Shown here piece by piece: positions 47,021-56,855 of a stretch of DNA of 64,000 bases. The stretch's first letter is position 1; each line of letters starts with the position of its first letter. The position numbers were made by a program, and so were the translations under genes. The stretch is taken from assembly GCA_016169945.1 (NCBI GenBank), contig JADLSH010000393.1:10391501-10455500 (forward strand), in the 5' to 3' direction. The notes below the pieces were generated by a model. That model was not told the DNA's origin, searched no databases, and saw nothing but the letters and a program-made list of their open reading frames with translations. Source of the stretch: Trachythela sp. YZ-2020 (Eukaryota > Cnidaria > Anthozoa > Malacalcyonacea > Clavulariidae).

Positions 47021-47946
47021 CAACGCGCGGTTCGGAAGTTCGTTGCCAACTTGCCAATTACGTTTCCAAGCTCGGAAGTTGGGCGTGAACTTCGCAACGA
47101 AGTTCGCAAGTTCATTTTCAATGTTCGAAGTTGGTTGTATTAAACTTCTGTATGAATTCGTTTAGTACGCAAGGAAAAGCATTATCTGCTAAAGTTAGAC
47201 TGGAAATTGTTGAAAAATGGTTAAATAATGAAAGAATTACCGAAATAATGTGTGATTTCAATTGTAAACAATTGTTTGACAGGTTAGCAAGTTCAGCTCG
47301 CGTATTTGATAATTACAGCAATAGCAATACATAATTCAATGCATGAAATATTATATTACAATAAACGAATTAACAGTACAACATTGTTTGTAAAAATATT
47401 ACACTGTAAAACCAACAAAACGAAAACAATACCCGGCTACCTGCTACATTTAATCTAGTTTACGTTGATTTTATACACGGTTTGTAATTCCAAATCAACG
47501 CAACAAAAATAATTTATAACTACCGTACCCGTTTCAGCTTCTTAGTTCTAGTTCAAGCAACACTTTTCTGTCTAACTTTATCAGGAAATGCTTTTCCTTG
47601 TGTACTGAACGAATTCATATAACTAGCGAAGTTTTAAATCCCAAATTGAAGTCCGAAATCCGAATCGAGCCTGTCAAACAATTGTTTACAATTGAAATCA
47701 CACATTATTTCGGTAGTTCCTTCATTATTTAACCATTTTCCAACAATTTCCTGTCTAACTTTAGCAGATAATGCTTTTCCTTGCGTACTATTAAAACGAA
47801 CTCATACTTGTTAGCGAAGTTCGAAATCCGAATCAAAATTTGAAATCCAAATCGAACTTCGCAAGTTGGTTGCGAAGTTCACGCCCAACTTGTGAACTTC
47901 GAAACGTAATTGGCAAGTTGGCAACGAACTTCCGAACCGCGCGTTG
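47021..47946. mobile_element. Foldback element, 926 bp, with ~270-bp arms
   Basis: Ends CAACGCGCGGTTCGGAAGTT and its complement. Arms pair through 'gccaacttgccaattacgtttc', 'gcgtgaacttcgc' and 'ttgtttacaattgaaatcacac'. The arm is open as ALSAKVRLEIVEKWLNNERI then TEIMCDFNC, which looks like the first helices of a paired/Tc1-type DNA-binding domain. No clear target duplication. Short 'gaagttcg' repeats fill the ends. Confidence 0.8.
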
Positions 47947-48061
47947 AAAAGTAATCTGAAATCGACAATAATATAGAATTATACTAGCAGGGAACTATCA
48001 TTGGCATATTTTTTATTTTATCTGCACTAAAACTCATTCAAATTTACACCATAGTTAGAAC

Positions 48062-48337
48062 ATGGTTAGTACTAAGCACTGTTGCTGGGGAACGTGTGCA
48101 AGTGATTCGAGATATCCAGAAAAATTGCCGAAATCGCTTCAGGAAATGAGAGCTTCTGGGCAAAAGGTATTTATACCTTTTCCAAAACCGTCGCAAGGAA
48201 TTGAAAAGTCTCGTCGCTGGGTTTCAGCATGTCCGCGGAAAATCTTTGATGTATCAATGATAAATAGGAACACATATATTTGTGCAGTTCATTGGCCAGG
48301 CGAGAAAGGGCCCACGGATAAAGGGCCAAAGTGGTAA
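48062..48337 (+). pseudogene. THAP-type zinc finger fragment
   Basis: Starts MVSTKHCCWGTCASDSRYP, then FIPFPKP, RRWVSACPRKIFDVSMI and TYICAVHWPGEKGPT. This is the C2CH pattern of THAP domains: C-x3-C, the conserved W, and C-x2-H, with the usual proline-rich landmarks. THAP domains bind DNA and occur in P-type and other transposon proteins. The frame stops soon after the finger, and an inverted unrelated stretch follows, so only the domain survives. Confidence 0.75.
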
Positions 48338-48341
48338 AGGG

Positions 48342-48506
48342 CCTTCGGCGTTTACCACTTTGCTTCAAGCCTCTACATTTTAACCACCGCTTGAGTTGAT
48401 CGACAGTATAATCTGATGGATCATGCTCAAAATATGGGCCGGGAACGCCGTCGTTTTCAGTGAGAGTTGTTAATTTTATCGGAGAAGCACTAGTTGTAGA
48501 ATTCAT
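48342..48506 (-). pseudogene. SAP-domain fragment, opposite the THAP fragment
   Basis: Minus strand from ATG at 48506: MNSTTSASPIKLTTLTENDG, VPGPYFEHDPSDYTVDQLKR, WLKCRGLKQSGKR. YTV..LK.WLK.RGL..SG is a SAP-type DNA-binding helix pair. The frame then runs into antisense THAP sequence. The join has a small palindrome, AAAGTGGTAAA/TTTACCACTTT (48331-48361). Confidence 0.6.
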
Positions 48507-49186
48507 TTTTAAACCAGACACAGTGCCAAAGGCCAAAGGGCGGTTCTCTCTTTTACTTTTACAGAACTGATATTTAAAAATAGACTATTAAATCAATAAG
48601 TTAACCGGCTTGTGAAATATTTTTTCAACATATTTTTTATTGTCAAAACAAAATAGTTTTACTTATCAACGGAAGATTCCTCAGTGAAAAGAGTTTATAT
48701 TTGAAATTATTTTACGTATAAGTGACAATTAATCTTTCATTTGAAATAAATCCGTATTTTAAATATGGAATATAGTCGATAGAATAGTAGACAATCCTAG
48801 ACCTAGCTTCTTTTATAGTATTAAAACTAAAAGGTAAACAAAATAGACTATAAATAGTGGATACTAATACAGCGACAAAATAGTAAATTTTAAAAATAAT
48901 GGGCACTATAAAAGCGAATATAAAACACCAAAAGAGCAAAATAATGGGCACTAAATCGACAAAAAATGGTTTTTAAGCGTCCAAACTTAGTATAAACACG
49001 AAAGCAACAATATATTAATATAGACTATATAGGATAGTAGACCTATTTATAGCAGCGACAGAATAGTCCATACTAAAGCGATGAAATAGCCTATATTACA
49101 ACTACCAAAGCAAAAATATCGACACTGGCACTTCGACTAAAGCAAAAAGTACAACGTGTGTATGATTCCGCACAAATAAACTTTAA

Positions 49187-50969
49187 GGTGGCTCCCTACA
49201 GTTCTGTAAAATTTTGTGCACTTCAGTAAATTTCGCTTTCAACTAAATTTATATTGGATACACTTACGACAGGGCAAAATGAGCATTTCCAGGAATGTAA
49301 AGAGGTATTGGGCTGTCTCTTTATGGACAAACAGGAATAGTGTTAGTGTTGCTATGGCAACCATGCTGTCTTATCTTTTGCGTTTATATTGTCTAATTTG
49401 AGATTGAATTGATAATATCTTTTTTCTCCTTCGGTCAATTTTTCTGAAATTTTTTTGGAAGATTAATGGTCCACCAAAGAATAACATATCAAAATTTGAA
49501 GGGTAGTTTATAAGGCTAGTTTCGAGATATTTTGGAATTTCGATTGCAGAGAAACCTCCTTGTAGAATTTTTTGAAATTTGGATATGTTTTTCTTCTTGT
49601 CATATTTAACAATTGTACAAAGTTTTAAAAAATTTCACCGAAGGAAACACGAGAAAAACAGCTTGAAAACCCATTTGAAGTTGCTGACGTGATTAAATAT
49701 CGACTCGACAAGATCGCACTTTGCGCATGCGTGGAAATTATAATACGTGAACAACACGAAATGAAACCACAACAATCAACGATCTGTGACCACAATAATG
49801 AAGCGAAACGTGTCAGTTTAGTTCATGCTTGGTTCTTTGACTTTGTTTATATAATTATATGTATTTTCATTCCTACTTTTTGGCTTGTGCTTTATATTCT
49901 TTACATGTTTGAGATGAAAAAGGAAGTTTAACAAGCAACACATTAATGTGAAAACGTTTCAAAACATTCAAACATGTATTTTTCAGATAAAGACAACTCG
50001 TATAAAACTGTCTGTATTGTAGTTTTATGTGCTAGTTTAGCAGGTCAAACACTAATTGTGAATTGAGTTGAAAGATAGGAGTAACATATTATATTATATT
50101 ATATTACTTTGGCAGTTCTAGACTTCCTTGAACACAGTATAAAATATAATTTCAGAATCTAATAGTAATAGTCAATGCAACCAGTCGAAGATTTTGAACA
50201 TTATAAAAGAATATACGGAACGCATATAGGTAAAAAACACACTAAAATAAAGCTTATAAACTGGTTAAAAACATACATACTGTTTAAATTTCAAAGGTTT
50301 ACGATTATAATGAAAAATGTGTGGTTTCTTCGCAGATTTAAAAGTCTCCGAAAATAACTTCCCGCGGCTTGCTTCAAACCAGGGTTGCCAACTGTAAATG
50401 TGTGAAATTCCCAACTAAGCTTCCCAAATATCCCGAGATTCCCCCAAAAATCCCAATGTTCCCACTTTCGTTCCTAGTCCCCAAAGACCCCAACCTGCGA
50501 ACGGGCATACTCTGAAAATGAGATTTAGAGATCGCGCCGGTTTCTCGAAATATGCGTAATACTTCATGTTGTATAAATGAAACATACTTCAGTTGGATAA
50601 ACTGATCTAGTATAACATTTGTAACATAAAGTTCAATAGGATGCCAGCAGACGAACGCTGGATTTTTTGAAAATTGTTATTATATTATTGTTTATTTTAA
50701 TAATTTTACAAAAAAATCAATTTTTAATTCTCGAACTTTCTGTTCTCAAAAATCCCAAAAAAATCCCGAGCATGAATTTTTAAAACAAAAATCCCAAAAA
50801 GTTCCCAACTGCTTTTTAAAATCCCGAGATCTCGGGATAAAATCCCGAACTTGGCAACCCTGCTTCAAACATTTTTGCCGGGTCACGAATATTCCACGCG
50901 TGGGACGCAATCATGACGTCTGATCTATATAGATCGGATTTCAAACTGTACTAACTGTAGGGAGCCACC
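49187..50969. mobile_element. TTAA-target DNA transposon, 1.8 kb
   Basis: Ends GGTGGCTCCCTACAGTT and AACTGTAGGGAGCCACC, with TTAA on both sides (49183-49186, 50970-50973). TTAA duplication is used by piggyBac and Kolobok groups. Contains short frames, e.g. 49689-49931 with a hydrophobic tail, that I cannot assign. Carries the hAT MITE 50380-50862. A solo end is at 3900. Confidence 0.88.
50380..50862. mobile_element. hAT-like MITE, 483 bp
   Basis: Ends CAGGGTTGCCAA and TTGGCAACCCTG, perfect 8-bp duplication CTTCAAAC (50372-50379, 50863-50870). Interior rich in 'aatcccgagat/atctcgggat' words. Innermost level of the five-level nest. Confidence 0.94.
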
Positions 50970-51473
50970 TTAAACAAACTATCAAATTATCAAAATAACT
51001 CACAGCAAGCTCTCAATCATAATACAATTTATATTAAGAGTTGCCAATGTTTGTCTGAGTCTTGGCGGGGGGTCGGAATTCGTGACGTCACGTCGAGACA
51101 ACGCTATTGAACTATTCAGACATGAATTTGAGCATTTTAGAAAGTTCCGAGATAAAATTTGATCAAAATACGTTTATATAGATTATAGACCAAACAAATG
51201 AGAAATAGAACATATAAAATTAAATTTGCTCATTAAAAGCCATAAATTTTGGAATTTTAGGCAGTGCTTGAATAATTAAATTTGAGAACAAAATTAGACT
51301 TATGGCAGCCAATCAAATGAAATTCCATTTTTTTTGAAGTTGAAAAACAATTGTCAACGCATGCGTATTGCAAAAGATCTTAACAAAACATGAAAATAGA
51401 AAAAAGAAGCCAAAGCAAAGTTGTTTTACAGCTTTCAAAAACAATGTTTGTTAGTAATACACTGAGTCTGCAG

Positions 51474-51672
51474 GCATTAGATGTGCAAAAATTTGTGATG
51501 TTCAAGAAAAGCAAATGGGAACTTGTAAATTAAAACTGCTGGCAACCGAATTGTTTGGCAAAAGAAAAAGGGTTCTGAGTAAATATATTTTTCGAACAAA
51601 CCCGAAGGCGTACAAACAGCAAGTTGTTTTTGGTGGCAATAATGAAGGATGGCATTTCAAAGCTTTCGTGAG
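51474..51672 (+). other. Possible exon of unknown gene
   Basis: Open from a CTGCAG acceptor to a GTAATT donor. Reads IRCAKICDVQEKQMGTCKLK, LLATELFGKRKRVLSKYIFR, TNPKAYKQQVVFGGNNEGWH, FKAFV. The lengths and sites suggest an exon. I do not recognise the family; a loose resemblance to BEN-domain text is not enough to name it. Lies in Harbinger 3. Confidence 0.35.
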
Positions 51673-51900
51673 GTAATTCGGTTTACTTCATTGTATAATA
51701 TCATGTTTACGGCTTTATGCCAAACAGAAAACTATATTTGAAAACCATTTTAATAGCTATAGGCGTAGTACTTCTATTGTAAAATTGGCCGAAGACCGAC
51801 GTAGTCTACAGTATTATTAACTATGATGTCCATGCTTAGACCAATGACAATCTAAATTGTTGTGTCTTTAATGCTCGTAAAATTTAACGCCAGCATGTAT

Positions 51901-52263
51901 CAGGGCCTTTTTTAACTAATGCACTGGGGGGGGCAAATGCCCCCCCAGCCCCCATGTTTGCCCCCCCAGTGAACTTTTGCCCCCAGTGCCCCCAGTCAAC
52001 TGTTTGCCCCCAGTGAAGGTCCTTGTGTGCAAAAGCAAACTTTATAATTTTGAGAAAATTACGGTATTATCACAACCAAAACAGGGATCGGTTTACATAT
52101 TTTAGATAAAAAATAGGAATATGTTGTATAGTCCGGGAAAATTTTTATCCCCGTCAGCGACAAAACCAATAATATTTATTGAAAAATGTTGACGGCCATC
52201 CACTTGTTAGGTCCCCTTTTCGATTATTGCCCCCCCACTAACGATTTCTTAAAAAAGGCCCTG
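51901..52263. mobile_element. hAT-like MITE, 363 bp
   Basis: Ends CAGGGCCTTTTTTAA and TTAAAAAAGGCCCTG. Flanks GCATGTAT and ACATGTAT, an 8-bp duplication with one mismatch. Interior with long G/C runs ('ggggggggcaaatgcccccccag'). Confidence 0.88.
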
Positions 52264-55200
52264 ACATGTATAGGTAAAGCAACTCAATGGGCTCGTACAG
52301 GACGAATAAGAATCTCAATAATATTCAAAGACTTAGAATTTACTGTTTGAGGTTGGTTTTCATCCATAAAATCTTTGTACACTCTTTGTTTCACCGAGAT
52401 TTTTGTGTGTTTACGTGTTTTCCACTCCTTTCGACGTCCATTTTTACGAGTTAATCGGCCGATTAGCAAGTTAACCAACCTAGCGAGGTGGGTTAAATTT
52501 AACCCACTGTTTAACCCTGGGTTACGATTAATCTAGCTTTGAACAACGCAAACAAACCTAAGGTTAAAATTTAACCCTAGGTTAGGCAAATTTAACCCTG
52601 GGTTAGCGTTTAACCGGCTTTTGAACAACCGGCCCTTAAGAAGGTTTGTGATATAGTTTATAGCATTTCTGCCAAATCTATATCGTGCTCTTAAATGCTG
52701 GTCATTGAAACCATCAACATTTAGACCGTGTGGGCGATATCTTCGTTGTTGACGAGCATAATTTACATGAAATAAATTCAGATCTAGTAGACCAGCCATG
52801 TTTGTTTTGTTTTAAACTCGGTGAGCTAAAGTTAGCCCACTCGTTAACCCACTGTTTGAGGTGGGTTAAAGTTAGCCCATGGTTTATCCCTGGGTTAACG
52901 TTAACCCACCTTTGAACAACGCAACTTATCCTAGGGTTAAAATTTAGCCCTAGGATAGGCCATTTTAGCCCAGGGATAGCGGTAGCCCGCTTTTGAACAA
53001 CCGGCCCCAGGAGTACTACACTGAACATTGGGAGATACATACAGAGGTATAACCAGAAAATATATACATTAAGAAAATATATACTTATACATAAGTTGCA
53101 CAATGCATCTACTGTACTCTATAAGACTATATAGGGCCATCACAAAGAAGTTGCAACATTTTCACCCTTCTCGTTAGTCTTAAGTTTGTAATTATCCCAA
53201 TGCATCTATAAATGTGCTATAAACTTTAACCATAAATTCCCTGTAAGTTTACGTACCTGTATTTAGATGTTGCCTAGCTTAATGTGTTCAACATGGGTTA
53301 GAGAGAAATTTGTCAATATTCCTTTATTATTAATTGCAGCTGTATATTTTATTATAATTCACAGAAGTGGGTGAGGTTCTATCGTGATGCTGCATTACGT
53401 GTTGCTATATACACAAACAACGGGATAGAACGGCAGAATAACTGGCTGAAGTCGTCTTATCTTGAAAGCAAGAGGAACAGCACAATAGCAGAACTTGTGG
53501 ATGTTTTGCTTACACAATTTCTTCCCGATAGTTACAACAAGTAAGACATGTTAAGTGATTACACTAAAATATTTTCCCAGGTTGATTATGTTATAGTCCC
53601 AGTGAAGGTGTAAATGTAGCTCAACTGGCCATCTAATCAGATTTTATACCAAACCAAATAAGTCTTCATTTTCATTTTTACCAGATACAAACAACTCAAC
53701 CTGAAATCATCTGACATGTACAGAAAGTATGACAGCAAAGTACCAGAGTTTTTGCATAACCGTCCTAATGGTGTTGTTCAGCATATTATGAAAAGGACTT
53801 GTCTAAACTATCCAAACAGCTTCATCCAAAATTGTGGACATCGGCTCTTCATGGTGAACAGTGAATCATCTATTGAGAGATATCAGGTCTGGCTTGGCTC
53901 AGACACACAACTCCCAAGCTGTCAATGCATCGATTACAGGATAAACAAACTTCCTTGCAAGCACATCTGTGCTGTGGTCAGTCTACCTGATGTTGGATGG
54001 CAATCTCTTGGGGCAAGTTTCAACAACCATCCACTTTTTAAATATAGATGCTGTTATTGTAACTAACACTTCAACTGCTCAGTCATCAAAATCTCAGAAC
54101 AACGATGGTGAAGATGATCATGACAGCTTCCTAGACCAGCCAGGAGATGTCGATGCAGCAACACAACAGGAGCCGCAACCACAACAGGAACCGCAACCAC
54201 CACAGGCACAGAAAAGCAATGTTGAGCTGTACAATAACCTAAAGAAAAGGAAACAAGGGATGAGAAGAAACAGTAGGGCAAAATGCATTTCAACACTGAA
54301 AACATTACATGATCAGCTTTACATTGTGAAAAGTAAACAGGTATTGGTCAACCTTAAGTCAATGATTAACAAAGCACTGATTTATGCGAGGAATAACCAG
54401 CCTGCTGAAAATAACCTCCCATTAAAGGACAAGACTCTCTCTCCAAACAAAGGAATGAAGAGGAAAGCTAGAAGCGTGGAAACATCTTTGCCCATTCAAA
54501 CTAAAAGAAGAAAGAAGAAGCGCTTGTTGCAGACAACCATGTTGACGCAGACAACACGACGGTGTTGGTGCAGACAACCATGAGAAGGCAGCCAATCTAA
54601 CCATCTCATCAAGTGGCCATATACAGCAAAAAGGAAAGACAAAAGAAAGTGCTAGCATCATCGACTTGACTGCCCTGGAGAATGACCATCTCGATAACAA
54701 GACACCACCCTGGTTGACTGTACAAGGCATTCCACTTACAAGCAAGTCACACAACATCCTGCTGAAGCACAATGGCTGGCTAAGTGACCAGCATGTGGAT
54801 GCAGCACAACGTTTGCTGAAGTTACAGTCTGGTATTGGTGGCCTAAATGATATTGTTGTCATGACTCATTTTGAGAAAACCAAGGTTGAAATTGCTACTA
54901 AGAATTTCCAGACTGTTCAGTGCCACAACATTGGGGGTCATTGGGTGGTATCAACATCTGTCAATGGTCATGTTACTCTGTATGAGAGCTTGTCTACTGG
55001 GTTAAACAATATCCTACTGCAACAACTTGTACATTTATACAAAGTGTTTTGTGTTAATGGACAACTTACAGTTACTGTTGTCTTGCAACAACTTCAGAAT
55101 GGTATATCTGATTGTGGGCTATTTTGCATAGCGAATGCAACAGCACTAGCACATGGGATAAATCCAACTTACGTGACATGGGATCAGAGCAAAATGAGAA

Positions 55201-55319
55201 AACATCTTGCAGAATGCTTTGAGAGCAATCAAATGGAAGTGTTCCCTCACGTTGTTACTTATCTTGGGAAACAAACCAAAGTTTATAAACTGAGACTCTG
55301 ATTTGACACTGTATATTAT

Positions 55320-56810
55320 GGACTGTATATATACATGGTGTATCAGAAAAAAGTAAACCTTTAGCAATCAGAACCTCTGAAATGTAGCTTCGTCTAACTT
55401 ATGTGCATACAATTAGAAGCTATCTTAAATTCCCAAGCATATAAGATTGTGTGTATTTCTAAAGGTTCTGATTTCTAAAGGTTCACATTTCTTATACACC
55501 CTGTATTACTATTGTATATATAACACTGTATATTATATACAGTATGTAACCTGCTGTGGGAGTAGTAGTAGTAGTAAAACTTTATTTCAAGAGGGAAACG
55601 TATTAACCATAATAGTTATCTAACATACGGCCCTCACAATATTACAATATTTACAAACATAACAGAATGATATTACTATTATTTACATGTGAGAAAAATG
55701 TTAATTAGAGTTAGCTAATTAGTAATTAATACATCTACAATTTAGTAAATATTTACAATCTTTACAAAATAGGTCTTCAAGATGGTTAGTAAAGTTAAGC
55801 TTATTAAGAAAGATTGCACGATGATTGATGAGATTGGGAGATTAAGAAAGATTGGGAGATTAAGAAAGATTGGGAGATGGAAGAGGATATATTATCATTC
55901 ACATTAATACTGCTAGCATCTGTGTATTGTGACTAATAATATCCACTAACATTTCCTACATGACTGCTTTGCTCTCACCTATTGATGTTTAGAGGATACC
56001 GTCAGTTACCTCACTGGGAACAACTGGCAATTATAGTGGGTGAAGATTAATACTATTGAGCAGGTTTTCTTTCAGCTTTTATGCTTTTTACTGAATGATA
56101 GAGTTAAAATACACGTAGACTGTACAGTACTTAGATTGCAACTCAGTTTAGTTTAATATCAGTATTAATAATATGTAAATATCTACAGTTAGCAGTATAT
56201 AGGGATACAATAACGATTGCTGTTGTTGGTTGTTGTAGTTTGTTCCAAAACATTCGCTCAATTTAGTTAGATAAATCCCTCGGGGCAACAAGTACATAGG
56301 GTAAACATGGCAATAAATGATATGTGCAATGACATGTAAATGCTATAATATATGCTCCTAAAACAGTTTCACACTGCACTAGGAAGATAAATTATACTTA
56401 ATTTATATACTTCGAAAATAAAAATATATGCTGGAATTGTGCAAGAATTAAGGTTCAACATATCAAGACTCATTTAATCTAGTTTAAGTCTTTACATATG
56501 CATTTAAGACCATTTATAATCCATATATTGCTAATATTGGACTGTACCTTTAAATTCTCGCACGTGTTATTTATAAAGCTGGCCGATACAGCAGCCGATA
56601 TGAAGCATCTTCGTCAACATTCTGCCCTAAGAGATCACAATTGTATGTCCAGGGTGTACAGTTGTGTAGAACTATAAATAAAACGCAATTTGCTGCCGCT
56701 TTTTTGGCTTCTTCCAGATATGAGATATATATATTTTCAACATACTTGACGCAACACTTGATACAATTTACATAATTCATGTAGCATCTCAATACTTCCG
56801 CTATGTTACG
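55320..56810. other. MULE 3' region: no gene; LINE-tail-like repeat near 55560
   Basis: 'gtagtagtagtagtaaaactttatttcaagagggaaacg' at 55560-55600 matches the antisense 3' tail of the LINE at 63285. Two matching 'aatttcaaaggttctgatt'-type words near 55365 and 55455. The rest is AT-rich without features. Confidence 0.6.
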
Positions 56811-56855
56811 CACTTCCGGTTTTCTAAGATGATACGTCACTGTACGTTAACGCTA

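Larger units (their letters stand above)
46686..52635. mobile_element. Harbinger element 3 (non-autonomous), nested in Harbinger 2
   Basis: Left end GGGCCGGTTGTTCAAAAGCC, right end GGCTTTTGAACAACCGGCCC. AAG flanks on the left (46683-46685) and, after two extra Ts, on the right (52638-52640). Removing it restores [10 protein letters not shown] in the host transposase. Holds a foldback element, THAP and SAP fragments, a TTAA element, a possible exon and a hAT MITE, but no Harbinger genes. Confidence 0.9.
45589..52797 (-). pseudogene. HARBI1-type transposase of Harbinger 2, split and frameshifted
   Basis: Pieces on the minus strand: 52797-52636 (MAGLLDLNLFHVNYARQQRR ... AINYITNLL), the Harbinger 3 insertion, 46685-46295 ([14 protein letters not shown] ... 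GICDHEG), intron, 46062-45589. Motifs are canonical: [59 protein letters not shown]. Besides the insertion, a one-base shift near 45995 separates [15 protein letters not shown] from [13 protein letters not shown]. The DNA-binding and catalytic motifs are better kept than in Harbinger 1, but the gene cannot be read through. Confidence 0.9.
43513..53007. mobile_element. Harbinger element 2 (two-gene), split by Harbinger 3
   Basis: Ends GGGCCGGTTGTTCAAACG and ...CGCTTTTGAACAACCGGCCC. Flanks CTG (43510-43512) and CAG (53008-53010), which are not identical. Inserted 54 bases downstream of Harbinger 1 in the same MULE exon. Carries a Myb/SANT gene (+) and a HARBI1-type transposase (-). Without Harbinger 3 it is about 3.5 kb. 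Inner ends carry many 'ctgggttaa/ttaaccc' words. Confidence 0.92.
28161..55301 (+). pseudogene. MULE transposase with CaRF-like N-terminal part, SWIM finger and Ulp1-like domain
   Basis: Likely exons: 28161-28238 (MDDELDECEGQ...), 28363-28394 plus 28713-28729, ~28949-29116, 30382-30690, 31149-31267, 31378-31583, 32163-32311 plus 43459-43512 plus 53011-53046, 53365-53540, 53685-55301. Motifs: PPPVSRRRFYRTTNDIRNIL then CEEWQEEKPEDSIFF (CaRF/MULE-like); LLDATYR and MVDFSLAEIRA (first two Asp of the DDE core); CRIHLCDFHREKAW; TNNGIERQN (Glu); SCQCIDY...PCKHICAV (SWIM); HWVVS...ISDCGLFCIANA (Ulp1-type C48 fold). Lesions: stop in IK*LHRVGVKTVGE (exon at 30382), a frameshift at the T/A run near 54037, probable further shifts near 54560, and the Harbinger insertions. 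The first exon is the least certain. Confidence 0.85.
28005..56855 (+). mobile_element. MULE (Mutator-like) DNA transposon, expanded by nested insertions
   Basis: Left end TAGCGTTAACGTACAGTGAC (28005-28049 continues ...CTTAGAAAACCGGAAGT). The right end, 56811-56855, is its inverse with a few changes: ACTTCCGGTTTTCTAAGATG ... GTACGTTAACGCTA. Inside is a MULE-type transposase gene with SWIM and Ulp1-like parts. No convincing 9-10-bp duplication is seen; element E sits against the left end and may have disturbed it. Without Harbinger 1 and 2 the element is about 8.2 kb. Confidence 0.85.

Noticed and set aside
47131..47334. Calling a Tc1 or Pax gene from the paired-like frame
   Set aside because: Only the first helices are present and the frame ends within the foldback element; reported as a finding, not as a gene.
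28005..56855. 9-10-bp target duplication of the MULE
   Set aside because: Flanks (…ACACGC on the left after removing element E, TGATCTAAC… on the right) do not match; not claimed.
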